Below, one piece after another: positions 1 through 12,100 of a stretch of DNA of 42,054 bases; positions within the stretch are counted from its first letter, which is position 1, and every line of letters starts with the position of its first letter. The notes under the pieces were generated by a model that saw only the letters and a list, made by a program, of their open reading frames with translations, was not told the origin of the DNA and made no database searches. Source of the stretch: JAGMES01 sp023128035 (lineage in GTDB: Bacteria; Bacillota; Halanaerobiia; DY22613); NCBI GenBank assembly GCA_030627905.1, contig DAOVRZ010000040.1, positions 1 through 42,054 of the forward strand, given 5' to 3'. A program made the position numbers and the translations under genes.

Positions 1-3000
1 AAAGTAAATAAAACTTCTTTTGGTGCATATATTCTTTCACCAGAAGAAATAGTTTCTCCTCTTAATGGGTGTTCAGAATGTTTAATAAAACACGTATCAG
101 AATAACCTACAAATTTATAATCTTGTTTACAATCAGAAACATCACCGTCTTTGGAGCCGAAATAAACATAAGAAACACTATTACCAACGGTGGCTATTGG
201 AGTAGCAGTAGTATTTCCTTCTGTTATTGTATGCCAATTAGATGATTCTTCTTCAATCAGACGATAATAAACTGTTATTTCTGGATTAGTAGAATGTGAA
301 CTCAAATCTACTGGTACAACATGTAATATAATTTCCATCCATTTTTTAGTATTTAATGTAGCAGGACTAGTTGCAATCGGGAACCAAATTGAACCATTGT
401 GATAATTAACTAAAATTTGTCCATCATTAGCACCAGCACTACTTTCATCATAAACCGTGACTCTAATTTTTAATTCTGTATTCGTACCACCTGAAACATC
501 TATATATGGTATCAAAGCTTCAATAACTGTTTTGCCTACATTATTTCCATTTGCTGAATTGCTTCTTGTTATACAATCAACAGATATGCCTCTTTTATTC
601 AAATCAAAATATTTGATAGGACAAGATTTAAGAGCATTTGGATTAAGATAATTGGTATCAAAATCATAATATTGTAAGAAATAACTGTTTTCATTTACAA
701 CAAGAATATGATTATCTATGTTTCCATGTGTGCCAACATTATTCCAACCACATTCTGCTGGATCAACAGAACTACCAAGCGAATGCCAACACGAGCTAAA
801 GTTAGAATAAATACTCTTGTTAGAATAACTGGGTCTTTGAACAACAAATTTCTGAGGAGAAGTAGTAGAACCTCTCCTCACCATAAATATTGGATCTCCT
901 TTATGCCATGTAAATTTCTCAAGCATTGCTCTTTCAGTTGGATCTGTATTATCAGCATGACATGCTGGCATCATACCGTAGCTTCTAAGAGAGAAGAAGT
1001 TTCCTATATTATCTTGGAAATATGGTTGAGTTTCATCTGAAAATTTAACTACAAATTTATCTTTAGCTAAGAATTTTCCTTCCACTCTTTCAGTATCTTT
1101 TTCTAATCTAAATCTTTGAAATGCAATACCATAGTTTTCAAAAAGAGGATCGCCTAAATTCAAACACTGAACATCTGCTGCAATCCAAGATTGATTAAAT
1201 TGATCTGTTGTAATATCTATGTTTGTGCCTAAATTTAAATAGTCATTATAGTATTCAGTTCCACCTATAATTGTAAGATGATTTTTGTGAGATCTGATAG
1301 CAAGATTATCAAATTTAACATCATGTTGTCCTGTACAAAATAATCCTATTCTACCCGTTCTATATTCATTATCTGCACCAGAAATAACTAATATATTATT
1401 GAAATAAACATTTATTTGGTCATTTTCATCAAAAACAACATCTATAGAACCCCATGATTCTTTTGTATAATTAATTTTAACATTAATTGTAGCAGGAACA
1501 TTAATATAACCTGGTGGTATAATATTACTCCATTTATACAAACCAAGTTTAGCAACATCATTAAATGTATTAATTGCTACAAAATATCCTCTATCACAAA
1601 AAAATAATCCAAAATTTCCATCTGTAGTTGTATAAAGATCAACGTGAATTCCATTTGTTCTATTTAATGTTGGGTCACTATGATCTTCATAATAAAGAAA
1701 TGTACCATAATCAATTACAATAGTTGCACCAGGCACAAATGTATTTTTTCTTACATAGCCTGTCTGTCTTAATACTCCGCTTTCAATAGACCAATCAGGT
1801 GTACCAAGCACATTTGACGATCTATGTACTTCCTTGTATTTTTGTTCTATTTCGTCTATATTATATCCATCTATCAAATTATATGACCATCCTTCAACTC
1901 TACTAGATTCCCAATAAAAAAGATCATCATCTACATTGTAAAAGAAATAAAGATTAGAAATATTTTCTACTTCATGTGTGATTACTGGAGACCCATAAGT
2001 ATATAAACCACTACTACGCACCACAAGAACAACTTTATCACTTTCAGGATCAACACCCAAACCAAAATTACCAGGAAGAGCAAACTCATACTCATCAGAA
2101 CCAGTACCACCAATATTTTTATTCTCTGATAAAAATGGTCCTTCATATGTTTGAGAAAGAAATTCATTCGGCACAACGCTCCAACTTTTTCCTAAATCTT
2201 TAGAGTAAACAATATTCAAGAATCTTTCAAAATATAATCCATCTAATTCATATTCAATACCACAATCATCTACAGGTCCCCATGTATCAATTGATTCAAC
2301 TATTTTTATTTCTTTTGAATCATAATCAACAGATGAATGTACTAAATCAATAGCACCTGGAAAAAATTTACTTAAAATAAATTTACCATCGCCGTCGTCC
2401 CAACAAACATATGATGCACCTAATTTAACTGCAACAGTATATGGTTTAATTCTATTATTTTCGTTAGCCACATATAATGTATCTTCAAATGTATCTAATC
2501 CGACTGTTCCAACTCCAATTGTTTGGTCTTTTACAACAGATCCTGTACTATTTTTCATCATTAAACCAAGAACAATTTTATTATTATGATATATTGCTTT
2601 TATTTGAGCAGTAGTATTATAAGCTAATGGTTTATAAAGATTATCAACTTCACTGCCAACATTTACTAAATTTCCATAATGTGGTTCAATAATAAACGAA
2701 CTATATCTGCTCCACGTTGTTCCATTATTTTTGGTAATAGCAGAATAAACAAGTTGTTCTTGCCTGGTTGTCTCATAAATATATGTGCGCGCATCGTCAT
2801 TTAAACCAAAATAAAAAAGTAAAGTACCAAGATTTGGTACAGTTACGAACGCAATTCTAGGAGTGATATTATGAAAACCTACAATTATTGATGTACTAAA
2901 TTTCCTATATACTTCATCAACTAATATCGCAGAACCCCAAGTTCTAGTAGTTTCATCTCTAATTTTTACATAAATTTTAGCTGTATTGTCTGATGCGCCA

Positions 3001-3440
3001 GCAGTTACATAAGCCATCATCATCACAGTACCATCTGAGTGGCACGTATGGTAAAGAAGCTCATCAATTTCATCTGTTATTTCTACATATTCTCTTTGCG
3101 CCCAATATTCATCTTTACTTTTATAGTCTGTGGTTTCTTCATTATCTTTGATTTCAATACGAGAAACACCTAAAGAAAAATCATCACTTAAAAATGGAGA
3201 ACGATAATTATCATGCTTATCGATCAATGGTCCGGTTCTTAGACATTTAACTGACATACCATCTTGATGTAAATCAACTGTTGGATCTTGATCTATAATT
3301 GATAATTCAGCTACATTATCTTCACTATCATTAACTCTATTAAAAACAACTCCATATTTAGAGAATGAATCTGTTTCAGATACAAATGTTCCATAACGAA
3401 TCATTCTATCGCTAAGAAATCCAATTTTAGGGGTGATCAT
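1..3440 (-). CDS. Large tail-tip / host-recognition protein, 3' end beyond window
   Basis: An open frame runs from an ATG at 3440 to the left edge without a stop, giving at least 1146 residues. The start overlaps the previous stop as TAATG and has GAGG about 7 bases upstream. Two sialidase-type Asp boxes are visible: TKNNGTTW near residue 235 and SKDLGKSW near residue 411. A beta-rich stretch at about 627-717, ending in GRIGLF and VKFDNLAI, resembles a LamG/concanavalin-like carbohydrate-binding fold. Serine, threonine, asparagine and aromatic residues are abundant and no signal peptide is seen. From family knowledge, such proteins in late tail operons form the adsorption tip or side fibres. 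A glycan-binding role is inferred, and enzymatic sialidase activity is not supported by Asp boxes alone. It is the last gene visible in the tail-tip run. Confidence 0.8.
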   Translation of the reverse strand, partial: MITPKIGFLSDRMIRYGTFVSETDSFSKYGVVFNRVNDSEDNVAELSIIDQDPTVDLHQDGMSVKCLRTGPLIDKHDNYRSPFLSDDFSLGVSRIEIKDNEETTDYKSKDEYWAQREYVEITDEIDELLYHTCHSDGTVMMMAYVTAGASDNTAKIYVKIRDETTRTWGSAILVDEVYRKFSTSIIVGFHNITPRIAFVTVPNLGTLLFYFGLNDDARTYIYETTRQEQLVYSAITKNNGTTWSRYSSFIIEPHYGNLVNVGSEVDNLYKPLAYNTTAQIKAIYHNNKIVLGLMMKNSTGSVVKDQTIGVGTVGLDTFEDTLYVANENNRIKPYTVAVKLGASYVCWDDGDGKFILSKFFPGAIDLVHSSVDYDSKEIKIVESIDTWGPVDDCGIEYELDGLYFERFLNIVYSKDLGKSWSVVPNEFLSQTYEGPFLSENKNIGGTGSDEYEFALPGNFGLGVDPESDKVVLVVRSSGLYTYGSPVITHEVENISNLYFFYNVDDDLFYWESSRVEGWSYNLIDGYNIDEIEQKYKEVHRSSNVLGTPDWSIESGVLRQTGYVRKNTFVPGATIVIDYGTFLYYEDHSDPTLNRTNGIHVDLYTTTDGNFGLFFCDRGYFVAINTFNDVAKLGLYKWSNIIPPGYINVPATINVKINYTKESWGSIDVVFDENDQINVYFNNILVISGADNEYRTGRIGLFCTGQHDVKFDNLAIRSHKNHLTIIGGTEYYNDYLNLGTNIDITTDQFNQSWIAADVQCLNLGDPLFENYGIAFQRFRLEKDTERVEGKFLAKDKFVVKFSDETQPYFQDNIGNFFSLRSYGMMPACHADNTDPTERAMLEKFTWHKGDPIFMVRRGSTTSPQKFVVQRPSYSNKSIYSNFSSCWHSLGSSVDPAECGWNNVGTHGNIDNHILVVNENSYFLQYYDFDTNYLNPNALKSCPIKYFDLNKRGISVDCITRSNSANGNNVGKTVIEALIPYIDVSGGTNTELKIRVTVYDESSAGANDGQILVNYHNGSIWFPIATSPATLNTKKWMEIILHVVPVDLSSHSTNPEITVYYRLIEEESSNWHTITEGNTTATPIATVGNSVSYVYFGSKDGDVSDCKQDYKFVGYSDTCFIKHSEHPLRGETISSGERIYAPKEVLFT

Positions 3441-6400
3441 TAAACAACCTCATCTAATATTATTTTAACATCCTGATATTCTGGCAACATTTTTGATTCA
3501 CTGAAGTCCTTATTGAACACCACTAAATATACTTTTTCTGGATCATTTACTAAATCTGGTATATACCAAAAAGGTTCTCCACTTTCATTAGCAGAATTAT
3601 AAAGTGCTTTAAGTTCATCTCTATCATTATTGCTAAGAATTCTATAATTTAAGAAAAACTTTCTTTGTTCTTTCCCTGTATTAGTTACTTCTATTCTTCC
3701 ATCGCTTTCTTCTTGTATTTTAATTCTTCTATCAATTTCTTCATCATAAGGATAATCTACATTTTGTGTTAAATGAATTCTTTGTCCTATATCAAATTCT
3801 CCTATTTGCCAACTTCTTTCATTTGGTAAAATAGGTTGATTATTTCCCCATGCAGTTGAATAAGAAACAGACTGAGCAATGCTTATTCTCAGATATTTAA
3901 ATAGTTCTGGATCATTTGTAATTACAGCAATTTTTGTATCATAAATCAAGAAATTTTCACTAGATACAACACGCATATTATCATAATCATGATTTGGATA
4001 ATCTGTATTTAATTCATCCTTTAATAATCCTTTAGTGCTAATCAATATAAAATCAGTTCCATTATCTAATATTTTAAATGCGACATTTTTATAATCATTA
4101 TTTAATGCTGGAGTTGTATTGTGTGGCTCATAAATTCTTTCAAGCATCAAATATCTTCCAATTAATTCCCCAGGATTCCAATCTTTATTTGTACAACGTA
4201 CAATCAATAAATCTTCATCTGTTCTTTCAGACGTAGCAGCAATTGTACCTGTATCGAGAGCCATATCAATTATTTTTTCATAAGTAGCAGGAGACCAAGT
4301 TGAACCATCATCATTACATTGAATTTTTACATATCTAAAATTAGTGTGCATAAATGAAATGGTATCAAAAATATACATTCCTAAATCATCATCTGATGCT
4401 TGAAGAGTAATGGTTTGTTCAATACTTGTATTAGCAGAACGATAACAAATACTAGGAGCTTTATTGAATATATTTTCAGCTTCAAAATCGCTATCAACTT
4501 CAAAATTCCATTTATCTGTTTTTATTGCGTCAGTTCCATACCACCTAAAATTCATTCCTTTAATAGATTGTTGAACTACATTTTCTATTTGCATTGGAAT
4601 AGGAATCAATGCTTCATCATTGTTGCCGGTTACATAATTTATAATTCCATCATTAAATGTAAAATTTATATCATCAAGTAAATCTTTATTCACCATATAA
4701 ATTGCTTTCCAATTATATTCAGATGCAGCAGATGGAGCAGATTTCAAGCCAAATGAGAATTCTCCTACTGAAACGCCAGCAGTAATACCAAAAACATTTG
4801 AACCCGACGATTCAATCCATACATCTTCAAATGTTTGATTATTGTAATCTTTCACAAACATTCTAATATCCATTTGAGTATTATTAGATCTTTGAACAGC
4901 AACAACCAATATTTCAATAAACTCTAAATACGACAATGTTTGATTGTGTATAAGATTTTCTGTTGGTGTTGTTTCATTAACAACTTTAATACCATTTGTT
5001 CCAATACGCACGGTGAAATAGAAATGATTTAAACTATCTTGTGTGGGTATTTTAACATATACACGTTGAGCTATATCAGAATCATATGTTCCTGCGTTTG
5101 TTGATCTAGCTACAATTAATTTAAATTTAAAACCATTATAACGAAGAAAAACTTTATCTAGATAACTATATGTATAATATGCTGTATCAGCGGTTGTTAG
5201 TTGAATCGCAAAACCATAATCTGTTTGAATTGTAGTTGGTGTCCCAGTAATTGTAGCTGTATATCCATATTTATTATTTGGCGCATCATGATTACCAAAA
5301 TAAGCATGAGAATAAGGAGTTTTATCTGGTATATTTGTTGGAACCCCAATAGCATGAATAGTATATCCATCACCATTATGACAATTCGCAGCTATATATA
5401 AAATATCATCAAATACTTTAGCTTCAAAATGTGTAATTAAAGCTCCTTTAAATTCAGAATCAGATGGAGGATATGAAATTGATTCAATACCATTCCAAAA
5501 TGAACCTCTTCTATAACCATAAATTTGATTATCATGATCAAACACACATACGCTATTTTTTAATGAAGTACCAGCATCTCCTTCAACATAAGTACGTCCA
5601 ATAGACCAATATTTATCTTTAAATCTATAAAGACCAGATGATTCTTGTAAATATTCAGCTGTAGAAAGTGTTCCTATGTTTGATTTATATATTGGAAAAT
5701 TTAATCTACTCCAATTAATAAAATCTTTAGAAAACATAGTAACAGTTCTTCTTAATACACTGTTGTTATCTATTGTCCATGCACCTGTATAACCTTCTGC
5801 AACACCAGAAGCATTTGTATAATTAATTTGTGTTGGACCGTTATAATTTGTAGGAAAAGTTCCATTATTAGATGGGGTTGTTGCGCCTGTTATAGTAATA
5901 AATTTATTATTATCGTTTATAGAAAATATTCCAGCTGAATCTGTTAAAGTCATATTTGGAGCTGTGCCACTAATTGTATCACCAGTGCCAATTTTATTAT
6001 AAACATCTTTAGTAGTATAAGTAAGAATGAAATATTCATTTACATCATCATATGAAAGTTTTGGATCACGTTGTTCTTGATAATTTGTTGTTCGTGGTTC
6101 AAGACCAGATATTTCATCTTGTACTGGGTTGTTAACTGTTAAATGTTCATTTGTTCCTGGTGCATTAACCATCTCCCAATTATACCCGCTGTCAGTTGAT
6201 TTCATAAAATACAATTTAAAACTACTTGTTATTGAAAAATTATATGAATAACTAACAACACAATATACACTTCCATTTCCATCAGAATATAAGGTTGCAT
6301 CTAAATATCCTTTATCTGTTAATGGAGAAAGATTGTTTTGCTCAAGATATTGAAGAAAATGATAAGCTTCTGATTGATAAATTATATTAAGATTATCATC

Positions 6401-7456
6401 TAATATTGTAAAATAAATAGCGGGAGGATTGGGATAAAGTGGTGTAGAATAATAATATCTTGTAACAGTTAAAAATCTATTTTCAGAAACTTTAACAACA
6501 TCGTCTGCTGTTTTAATACCAACAAGCCCGCTAATAGGATTGCTATCTGTTTTTCCAACTTTAGCTATTGAATATGCGAATGGTTGATATCCAGGTAATG
6601 GCCATCTAGTTTCATGTATAAATACAAAAAAGCTTTCATCATTTCTATCACACATTGCAAATTTTATAATATTCTTTCCAGAATAATTAGTACAAAATAT
6701 ATGTTTACTCATTGTTAAATCAAGACCATAAACCTCTCCATCTGCATCTTCGATTACATAATGAGGCGGTTGAAAACTACCTTTCGTAGCTCGTTCTTCA
6801 TTGTAGGTAATCTGACCACTTCCTAGCTCTACTTCTCTAAGCAATTGTGTATTGAGTCTTACATCAAGTCTACCAGACTTTACTGTTCTAATTTCAAATT
6901 GCTCTGTAGGAGTTAAATCTATAGTCTGCTCTACATTAAGAGAAATGTTTCCATGACTACCAGCAAATGTTTCTTTAATTTTAGATTGAAAATATGAACT
7001 TTGTGCTAAAACACTTTTTAACTTAGTATTAACTAAAAAACATTTTGAATTTGTAAGAAATAATCTACTTGTATACCAAGTCCATTCATGAGTATCCATT
7101 TCATTTCCATAATAATCTGCTCCATCTATGGTTATTCTATATGTAGATGCTTCATCTAAATAATCATCTGGATCAATGATAACATGTAAACCATTTAAAA
7201 TTGTTACCAAAGACAAATCAAAGCCTGTTTGTACAACACCATTTATAACAATATTTATTGCTGAATTATTATTAATATATAATTTGATATTTAATGTAGA
7301 CGGATCTGGAAGTGTTCCGGGTGCTAAATCAAGCCAATCAAAACCAATAGATGATTCAACAGATATACCTGCACTATTAGGTATAGGAAATTCATTTACC
7401 ACATATGGTGGCAAAATATCAAGATAATCATGTGAACCCGCATAAATATCTGGCAT
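3440..7456 (-). CDS. Tail-tip protein with Asp-box and LamG-like regions (1338 aa)
   Basis: ATG at 7456 lies 6 bases past the preceding TAG, with AGGAAA as ribosome binding site; the stop is TAA. The N-terminal ~130 residues look Ig-like. The middle resembles a sialidase-type propeller, with an Asp box STDSGYNW near residue 418. Residues ~775-925 look like a LamG/lectin sandwich, and ~975-1065 look discoidin-like. The last ~110 residues contain a stretch in which an aromatic, proline-rich PFWYIPD motif is followed by VYLVVF. That pattern is reminiscent of conserved C-terminal regions of phage tail-tip proteins. No membrane segment or catalytic motif is seen. It probably forms part of the baseplate or tail fibre for binding surface sugars. 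The structural role is fairly sure from position; the domain names are inferences by eye. Confidence 0.8.
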   Translation of the reverse strand: MPDIYAGSHDYLDILPPYVVNEFPIPNSAGISVESSIGFDWLDLAPGTLPDPSTLNIKLYINNNSAINIVINGVVQTGFDLSLVTILNGLHVIIDPDDYLDEASTYRITIDGADYYGNEMDTHEWTWYTSRLFLTNSKCFLVNTKLKSVLAQSSYFQSKIKETFAGSHGNISLNVEQTIDLTPTEQFEIRTVKSGRLDVRLNTQLLREVELGSGQITYNEERATKGSFQPPHYVIEDADGEVYGLDLTMSKHIFCTNYSGKNIIKFAMCDRNDESFFVFIHETRWPLPGYQPFAYSIAKVGKTDSNPISGLVGIKTADDVVKVSENRFLTVTRYYYSTPLYPNPPAIYFTILDDNLNIIYQSEAYHFLQYLEQNNLSPLTDKGYLDATLYSDGNGSVYCVVSYSYNFSITSSFKLYFMKSTDSGYNWEMVNAPGTNEHLTVNNPVQDEISGLEPRTTNYQEQRDPKLSYDDVNEYFILTYTTKDVYNKIGTGDTISGTAPNMTLTDSAGIFSINDNNKFITITGATTPSNNGTFPTNYNGPTQINYTNASGVAEGYTGAWTIDNNSVLRRTVTMFSKDFINWSRLNFPIYKSNIGTLSTAEYLQESSGLYRFKDKYWSIGRTYVEGDAGTSLKNSVCVFDHDNQIYGYRRGSFWNGIESISYPPSDSEFKGALITHFEAKVFDDILYIAANCHNGDGYTIHAIGVPTNIPDKTPYSHAYFGNHDAPNNKYGYTATITGTPTTIQTDYGFAIQLTTADTAYYTYSYLDKVFLRYNGFKFKLIVARSTNAGTYDSDIAQRVYVKIPTQDSLNHFYFTVRIGTNGIKVVNETTPTENLIHNQTLSYLEFIEILVVAVQRSNNTQMDIRMFVKDYNNQTFEDVWIESSGSNVFGITAGVSVGEFSFGLKSAPSAASEYNWKAIYMVNKDLLDDINFTFNDGIINYVTGNNDEALIPIPMQIENVVQQSIKGMNFRWYGTDAIKTDKWNFEVDSDFEAENIFNKAPSICYRSANTSIEQTITLQASDDDLGMYIFDTISFMHTNFRYVKIQCNDDGSTWSPATYEKIIDMALDTGTIAATSERTDEDLLIVRCTNKDWNPGELIGRYLMLERIYEPHNTTPALNNDYKNVAFKILDNGTDFILISTKGLLKDELNTDYPNHDYDNMRVVSSENFLIYDTKIAVITNDPELFKYLRISIAQSVSYSTAWGNNQPILPNERSWQIGEFDIGQRIHLTQNVDYPYDEEIDRRIKIQEESDGRIEVTNTGKEQRKFFLNYRILSNNDRDELKALYNSANESGEPFWYIPDLVNDPEKVYLVVFNKDFSESKMLPEYQDVKIILDEVV

Positions 7457-7464
7457 TGTATTTC

Positions 7465-8838
7465 CTACAAAGATTTACCATCTATATAACTTCGTATTTG
7501 AACAGAAGAACGAGCTATATTTAATATTCTCATACTATGAAGATAATCATCTTTGCTTAAAACAATATCAGAAGTAACATTAATAAAACCTGGATCTTCT
7601 TCTCCACCACGAGCGGTCCAATGTCCCGTATCAGTACCAACATGAATAAACGCTATATCAAATGTTGTAGATGTAACATTTGATATACTATATATACCAT
7701 TATAACTTGTTGTATTTTTAATTCTAACATATGCGTTGTTACTAAGTCCGTGTGATGTTGCAGTTGTTACTCTTGTAGTTGCTGGATCAACAAAAATAAA
7801 TGATAATATACTACCACCAACTGTTGTTATCCATTTGGCGCTTACTACAGTGCCATTAATTGTTAAAAAAGTATCATCAGGCGACTCCCATGTATGAGAA
7901 ATACATATATGAATTAATTGATCTGGTTGAACAATAATATCCGAAACATCTTGTTCAAATATATGAACATCAATATTAGAAAACATAAATCTAAGAATAC
8001 CATTATTTTTATATGAAAATTCTATATCGGTTCCACCCATTACATAAGAAAAATTACTACTTAATCTAGCATAAATCCACGCTTCTATAGTAAACGCAAC
8101 TGATGGAACAGCCCAAGTAATTTGAGGTGTATATGAATCATCATATAAAAGACCATAATCTATATGTATAGGAAGAACATCAATTGGTAAATGATATGTA
8201 TTTACAGATAAATCTTTTAATCTACGTGGACCTGAAAGTGTTGTCTGCCCATTATATCTAAGTATTGTTCCTGCAATATTACTAAATGGTAAGGCAATAT
8301 ATTGCGCTGGTATCATTTGAGCAGCAAATCTCATTTTATTTTGTCCATAATATTTATCAGCTGCAATTTGTAAAAATAATCTATCTGGTGAATCACCAAC
8401 TTCATATTCTCTTGATGAGCCTGAAATATCTGCTCTATGTCTTAAATTGTCTTTTCTTATATAATCTATTTTAGGTGGTTTTTGTTTATCAAATGCGGGA
8501 AATTCACCAACAAATACAAATTCTGGTCCAGAAACCACAACTCTATTTAAAAAATCTACCTCTAGTCTATACATTCTTTCATTATGACTATAAGCAATAA
8601 TTACATTATTATTTGTTTCTGATTCACCAATATCAAAAAAATCAACAATACCAATATCAACATTAATAATCCATGTATCAGTGGAACCTGGATATTCTTT
8701 AACAAAAAATGTGTGTTGTGCAGAACGCACACCATTGTAAACTAAAAATCCTTTACTTAATGAATTAACATAAATATAACATGGCTGTATTGCTGCGCCA
8801 CGTTCTGATATTCTAACAGGTGGATTATCCCAAACCAT
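7465..8838 (-). CDS. Tail protein with lectin (LamG-like) domain (457 aa)
   Basis: ATG at 8838 overlaps the previous stop as TAATG; the gene ends with TAG. Residues ~235-340 have the features of a LamG_3/concanavalin-like sandwich: FTIEAWIYAR, then ISHTWE, then a conserved C-terminal helix-strand of the type LxxMRILNIARS. A second module is inserted into it at about residues 341-407. This insert is an HGL...YNGIYSISNV...TGHW unit of the kind found repeatedly in phage tail fibres, and it is also present in the 1738-residue neighbour. The protein probably binds host surface glycans as part of the tail tip. The lectin call is based on pattern only; no enzyme motif is seen. Confidence 0.75.
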   Translation of the reverse strand: MVWDNPPVRISERGAAIQPCYIYVNSLSKGFLVYNGVRSAQHTFFVKEYPGSTDTWIINVDIGIVDFFDIGESETNNNVIIAYSHNERMYRLEVDFLNRVVVSGPEFVFVGEFPAFDKQKPPKIDYIRKDNLRHRADISGSSREYEVGDSPDRLFLQIAADKYYGQNKMRFAAQMIPAQYIALPFSNIAGTILRYNGQTTLSGPRRLKDLSVNTYHLPIDVLPIHIDYGLLYDDSYTPQITWAVPSVAFTIEAWIYARLSSNFSYVMGGTDIEFSYKNNGILRFMFSNIDVHIFEQDVSDIIVQPDQLIHICISHTWESPDDTFLTINGTVVSAKWITTVGGSILSFIFVDPATTRVTTATSHGLSNNAYVRIKNTTSYNGIYSISNVTSTTFDIAFIHVGTDTGHWTARGGEEDPGFINVTSDIVLSKDDYLHSMRILNIARSSVQIRSYIDGKSL

Positions 8839-9098
8839 TATTCGTCTTCTTCGCCTGGTGTAGAAATAGTTACATAAACGCCTTGTTTATTATTTGGAAC
8901 ACCAAGCTCTAAACATTTTGCTTTTAAATTCTCACGTATACGTTCAAAATTAATATCATCACTAAAAAATTTATGACTTGTTCCTGACTCTATAGATACG
9001 ACAACTGGAGATACAACTAATTCTGCAATCTCAGACATATCAAAAAACTTGAGCATATCTTCGGTGTTGTTGAAGATTTCATATATACATTGATACAT
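8838..9098 (-). CDS. Small hypothetical tail-region protein (86 aa)
   Basis: The ATG at 9098 has GGTGA immediately upstream (TAGGTGAAAAGATG), just after the TAG of the 1738-residue gene; its TAA overlaps the next ATG. The sequence is acidic at the C-terminus (GEEDE) and has mixed alpha/beta character, with a conserved-looking strand GVYVTIST near residue 73. No membrane segment, signal peptide or known motif is recognised. Being sandwiched and translationally coupled between two giant tip proteins suggests a small structural adaptor or assembly factor. The function is unknown. Confidence 0.65.
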   Translation of the reverse strand: MYQCIYEIFNNTEDMLKFFDMSEIAELVVSPVVVSIESGTSHKFFSDDINFERIRENLKAKCLELGVPNNKQGVYVTISTPGEEDE

Positions 9099-9106
9099 CT
9101 TTTCAC

Positions 9107-12100
9107 CTATGGCGTTTCGTTAAGAACTGTAATTGTTCTGCGTTGTGCTGTGCGTAACCACTCGCGTCTTGTATAAACGTACCAGTTTGTGAAAGTATCG
9201 CTAGGATACAATTCGTCATACGTGAATCTAACATCAGTAGCGGCGCCACCTCTAGTAATATCTCTAATTTCAAGAACTCTGCGACCATAATTTGAACTAC
9301 CAGTCAGAAGAATATAATCTCCTGGACCAATAATTGAACTGAAGCTACCTGTGTCTGCTGACGCCGCATAAGTAACATCAATATCAAAGTGAGTTGCATC
9401 TGAAACTGTTATGATTTTGTATTGGCCATCATAATCAGGACCGCTATAAAGTGTTACAAAGTCTCCAACAGACATTCCATGAGCTATCGCTCCAGTAGTG
9501 AATCTAGCTTTTCCAGATCCATTATCAGCAACGACCGTCCATGAACCGTCTTTACCAGCCAATACAGTCCCTATATTAACAGCATCAACTCTGCCATCAC
9601 CATCATTATCTATAGCAGCGCCACCCCATTCTTTTGTTGAAGTAGCAGAAACTCCACTTTCTATTTCAATGAATTCAATATTATCACTATAGAATAAAGT
9701 ACCAAATTTAGGATCATATGTCATATATCCACCAGTTGTAAAATCACTATATTGTGTATTAACACTAGTTTTATCTGGATCTCTATTAATATCAAAATTA
9801 GAACTCCATGAAGAGCCGCCAATTTGCACAGGCAATTCTGTGTTTGCTAATTGAATAGTAGTATTAGATGGAACATCAAGTATTTCATAATAAACATCTT
9901 CAAGTTCTACGCCCTCTCTGTGTGAGAGCAATGTATCACTAGTGAATCGCACAAAATCTCCAGGACCAAATGAAAGAAGTTGCCAATCGAGATTTGCTTG
10001 ATTTAACAAACCGACCGAACCTAATACAACTTGTGTTGACGATACAATACCAGTAATAACATGAAAACCATTATCAACATATCCACTTTCATTAATACGA
10101 ATGTATTTCCCAATATCTTTGTATGAGAAATAATAGTCTGTTGAAGTGAAATTTGTGCCTAAAGTAACTTGTCCTGTATTTGTGCCATTATGTTCATAGA
10201 AACTTTCACTAGCCGCACTAATAAGATCGGTGAATGTTTCACTTCCACTTGGCTGACCTATTGTTGTACTTTCATATGGCACTAACATTGGTCTTCCAAC
10301 TAAACACGCAGAAAATAATGAATCATCAGCATCTTCTATTTTATGATAACTTGAGCGCCCAAGAATATTAAAGTTATCATCGAATAACATAATTCCAGCA
10401 ACATTAAAATCAATGTTATCAGTACTTATAAGATCTTTAAAAATTTTCCAATATTGTCTGCGTCTTGAATTAATAACAATATTTGTTAATCTGAAGAATA
10501 TTGTAAACGCACCACTAATAAAAGATGATGATACATTAAATGCAGATGCCTCATGTTGTCCAAATTCTTGAAAACTAAAAAATCCATTATCTTGACCAAG
10601 ACTATCATTGGCTGATTTATTATAAATTTCTTCCATTTCTTTTTGCAAACTCCAAGACTCACCATATGTGCTGCTACTATAAAGTTTGAAATTAAGAACT
10701 GTTGATGCGTTATTAACATACATAATATATGCCACTTGTAAAGCAACATATCCAACGGCAGGTATGTCACGTAGTTTCCATCTTTTGCCAACAGCGACAA
10801 CTTCATTAGCATTGAAATTTGGTGTTACCGTCACAGTACTGGCGGGCCATGTGGCGGATGGAACAGAATCAGTAATTACAAATTGACCATTATTTGCTCC
10901 TGTATATCCTTCTGTAATGATACTTTTGCCAACATCATTTACCACAAATGAATAACTTGTACTTTGGAATCTATCTAAATTACTACCAGGTGCTATTATC
11001 CCATCATTATCAAGTTCAAATTCATCATCTATCCTAAGTGCAGCCATAAGTTGTAATGGATCGGGATTATTATCAGTCCAATTTCTTGTATTCCAATATG
11101 GAGAATGACCCCAACCTTTTGAATAAGTATTCTCAGCAGGACCTCTTGAAAATGTCAATACATCAGCTGCAACACCGCCACTTTTATATCCACCATCAAT
11201 TCCACCATTAGATGTCCATTGATTTACTAAATCTTTGACTGGTTCATCTAATCTGTAAACAGTAGGCGTCGCGTAAACATCAACCCCCCATGTTGCTTTT
11301 GCTAAATTATCTTTACCAGTGCCCATATAACAAGTGCTAGTTGCTGATTCATCACTTATATATTCTTGATTTTGTGGAGTAGCACCACCATTTTGTTCAA
11401 ATCGTATTTGTACATCAGCCCACAATTCTTCATCCCAATCATGAACTCTTCGCAAACCATTACCAACTGTAGGTAAATTTTCTACTTTTGGCGTACCATC
11501 AAAATCAATATTTGCATTAATTTGATTTAATGGTCCCATAAGCCATACACTTCCGCTCCATCTTTGACAAATCCACATAGGCGATAAAACTGCTGCACCC
11601 GGTTGGGTGTTATGATGCATCACACCAAATGGGAAAGCCAACATAGAACCAAGCCCAGAATCATCAAAATCCATAACTCCAATCGCTCTCTCTGTATTCC
11701 AACTTAAATCGCCTGAATTACTTGAGGTCATTTTGACATTATGTGAACTTTCTGTTATTAATGATCCATCATCCATATTTATAGAAACAACTCTAACTAT
11801 TGTTAAATCACCAATATAGTAATCATGTGTAAGATATATTTGTCCAGTTTTAGGTTCTACTCTGGTTCCGAAACCCGCTTTTGAGCTATCAGCAGTGTAT
11901 GTTAAATCAATTGTTTTTGGGAAATTGTTAATAGTCGACCAATGATAACGTGTAACAATTACCAACCATGTCCCGGTTGCGTCATTAGCAACCCATGTAT
12001 CGGTAATTTCAAACGTATTTGTTGTTACATTACTAATTACAAAGAAACCATTATAGTTAGTTGTACCAGAAATTTGTATTTCACATCCATTTTGCAAACT

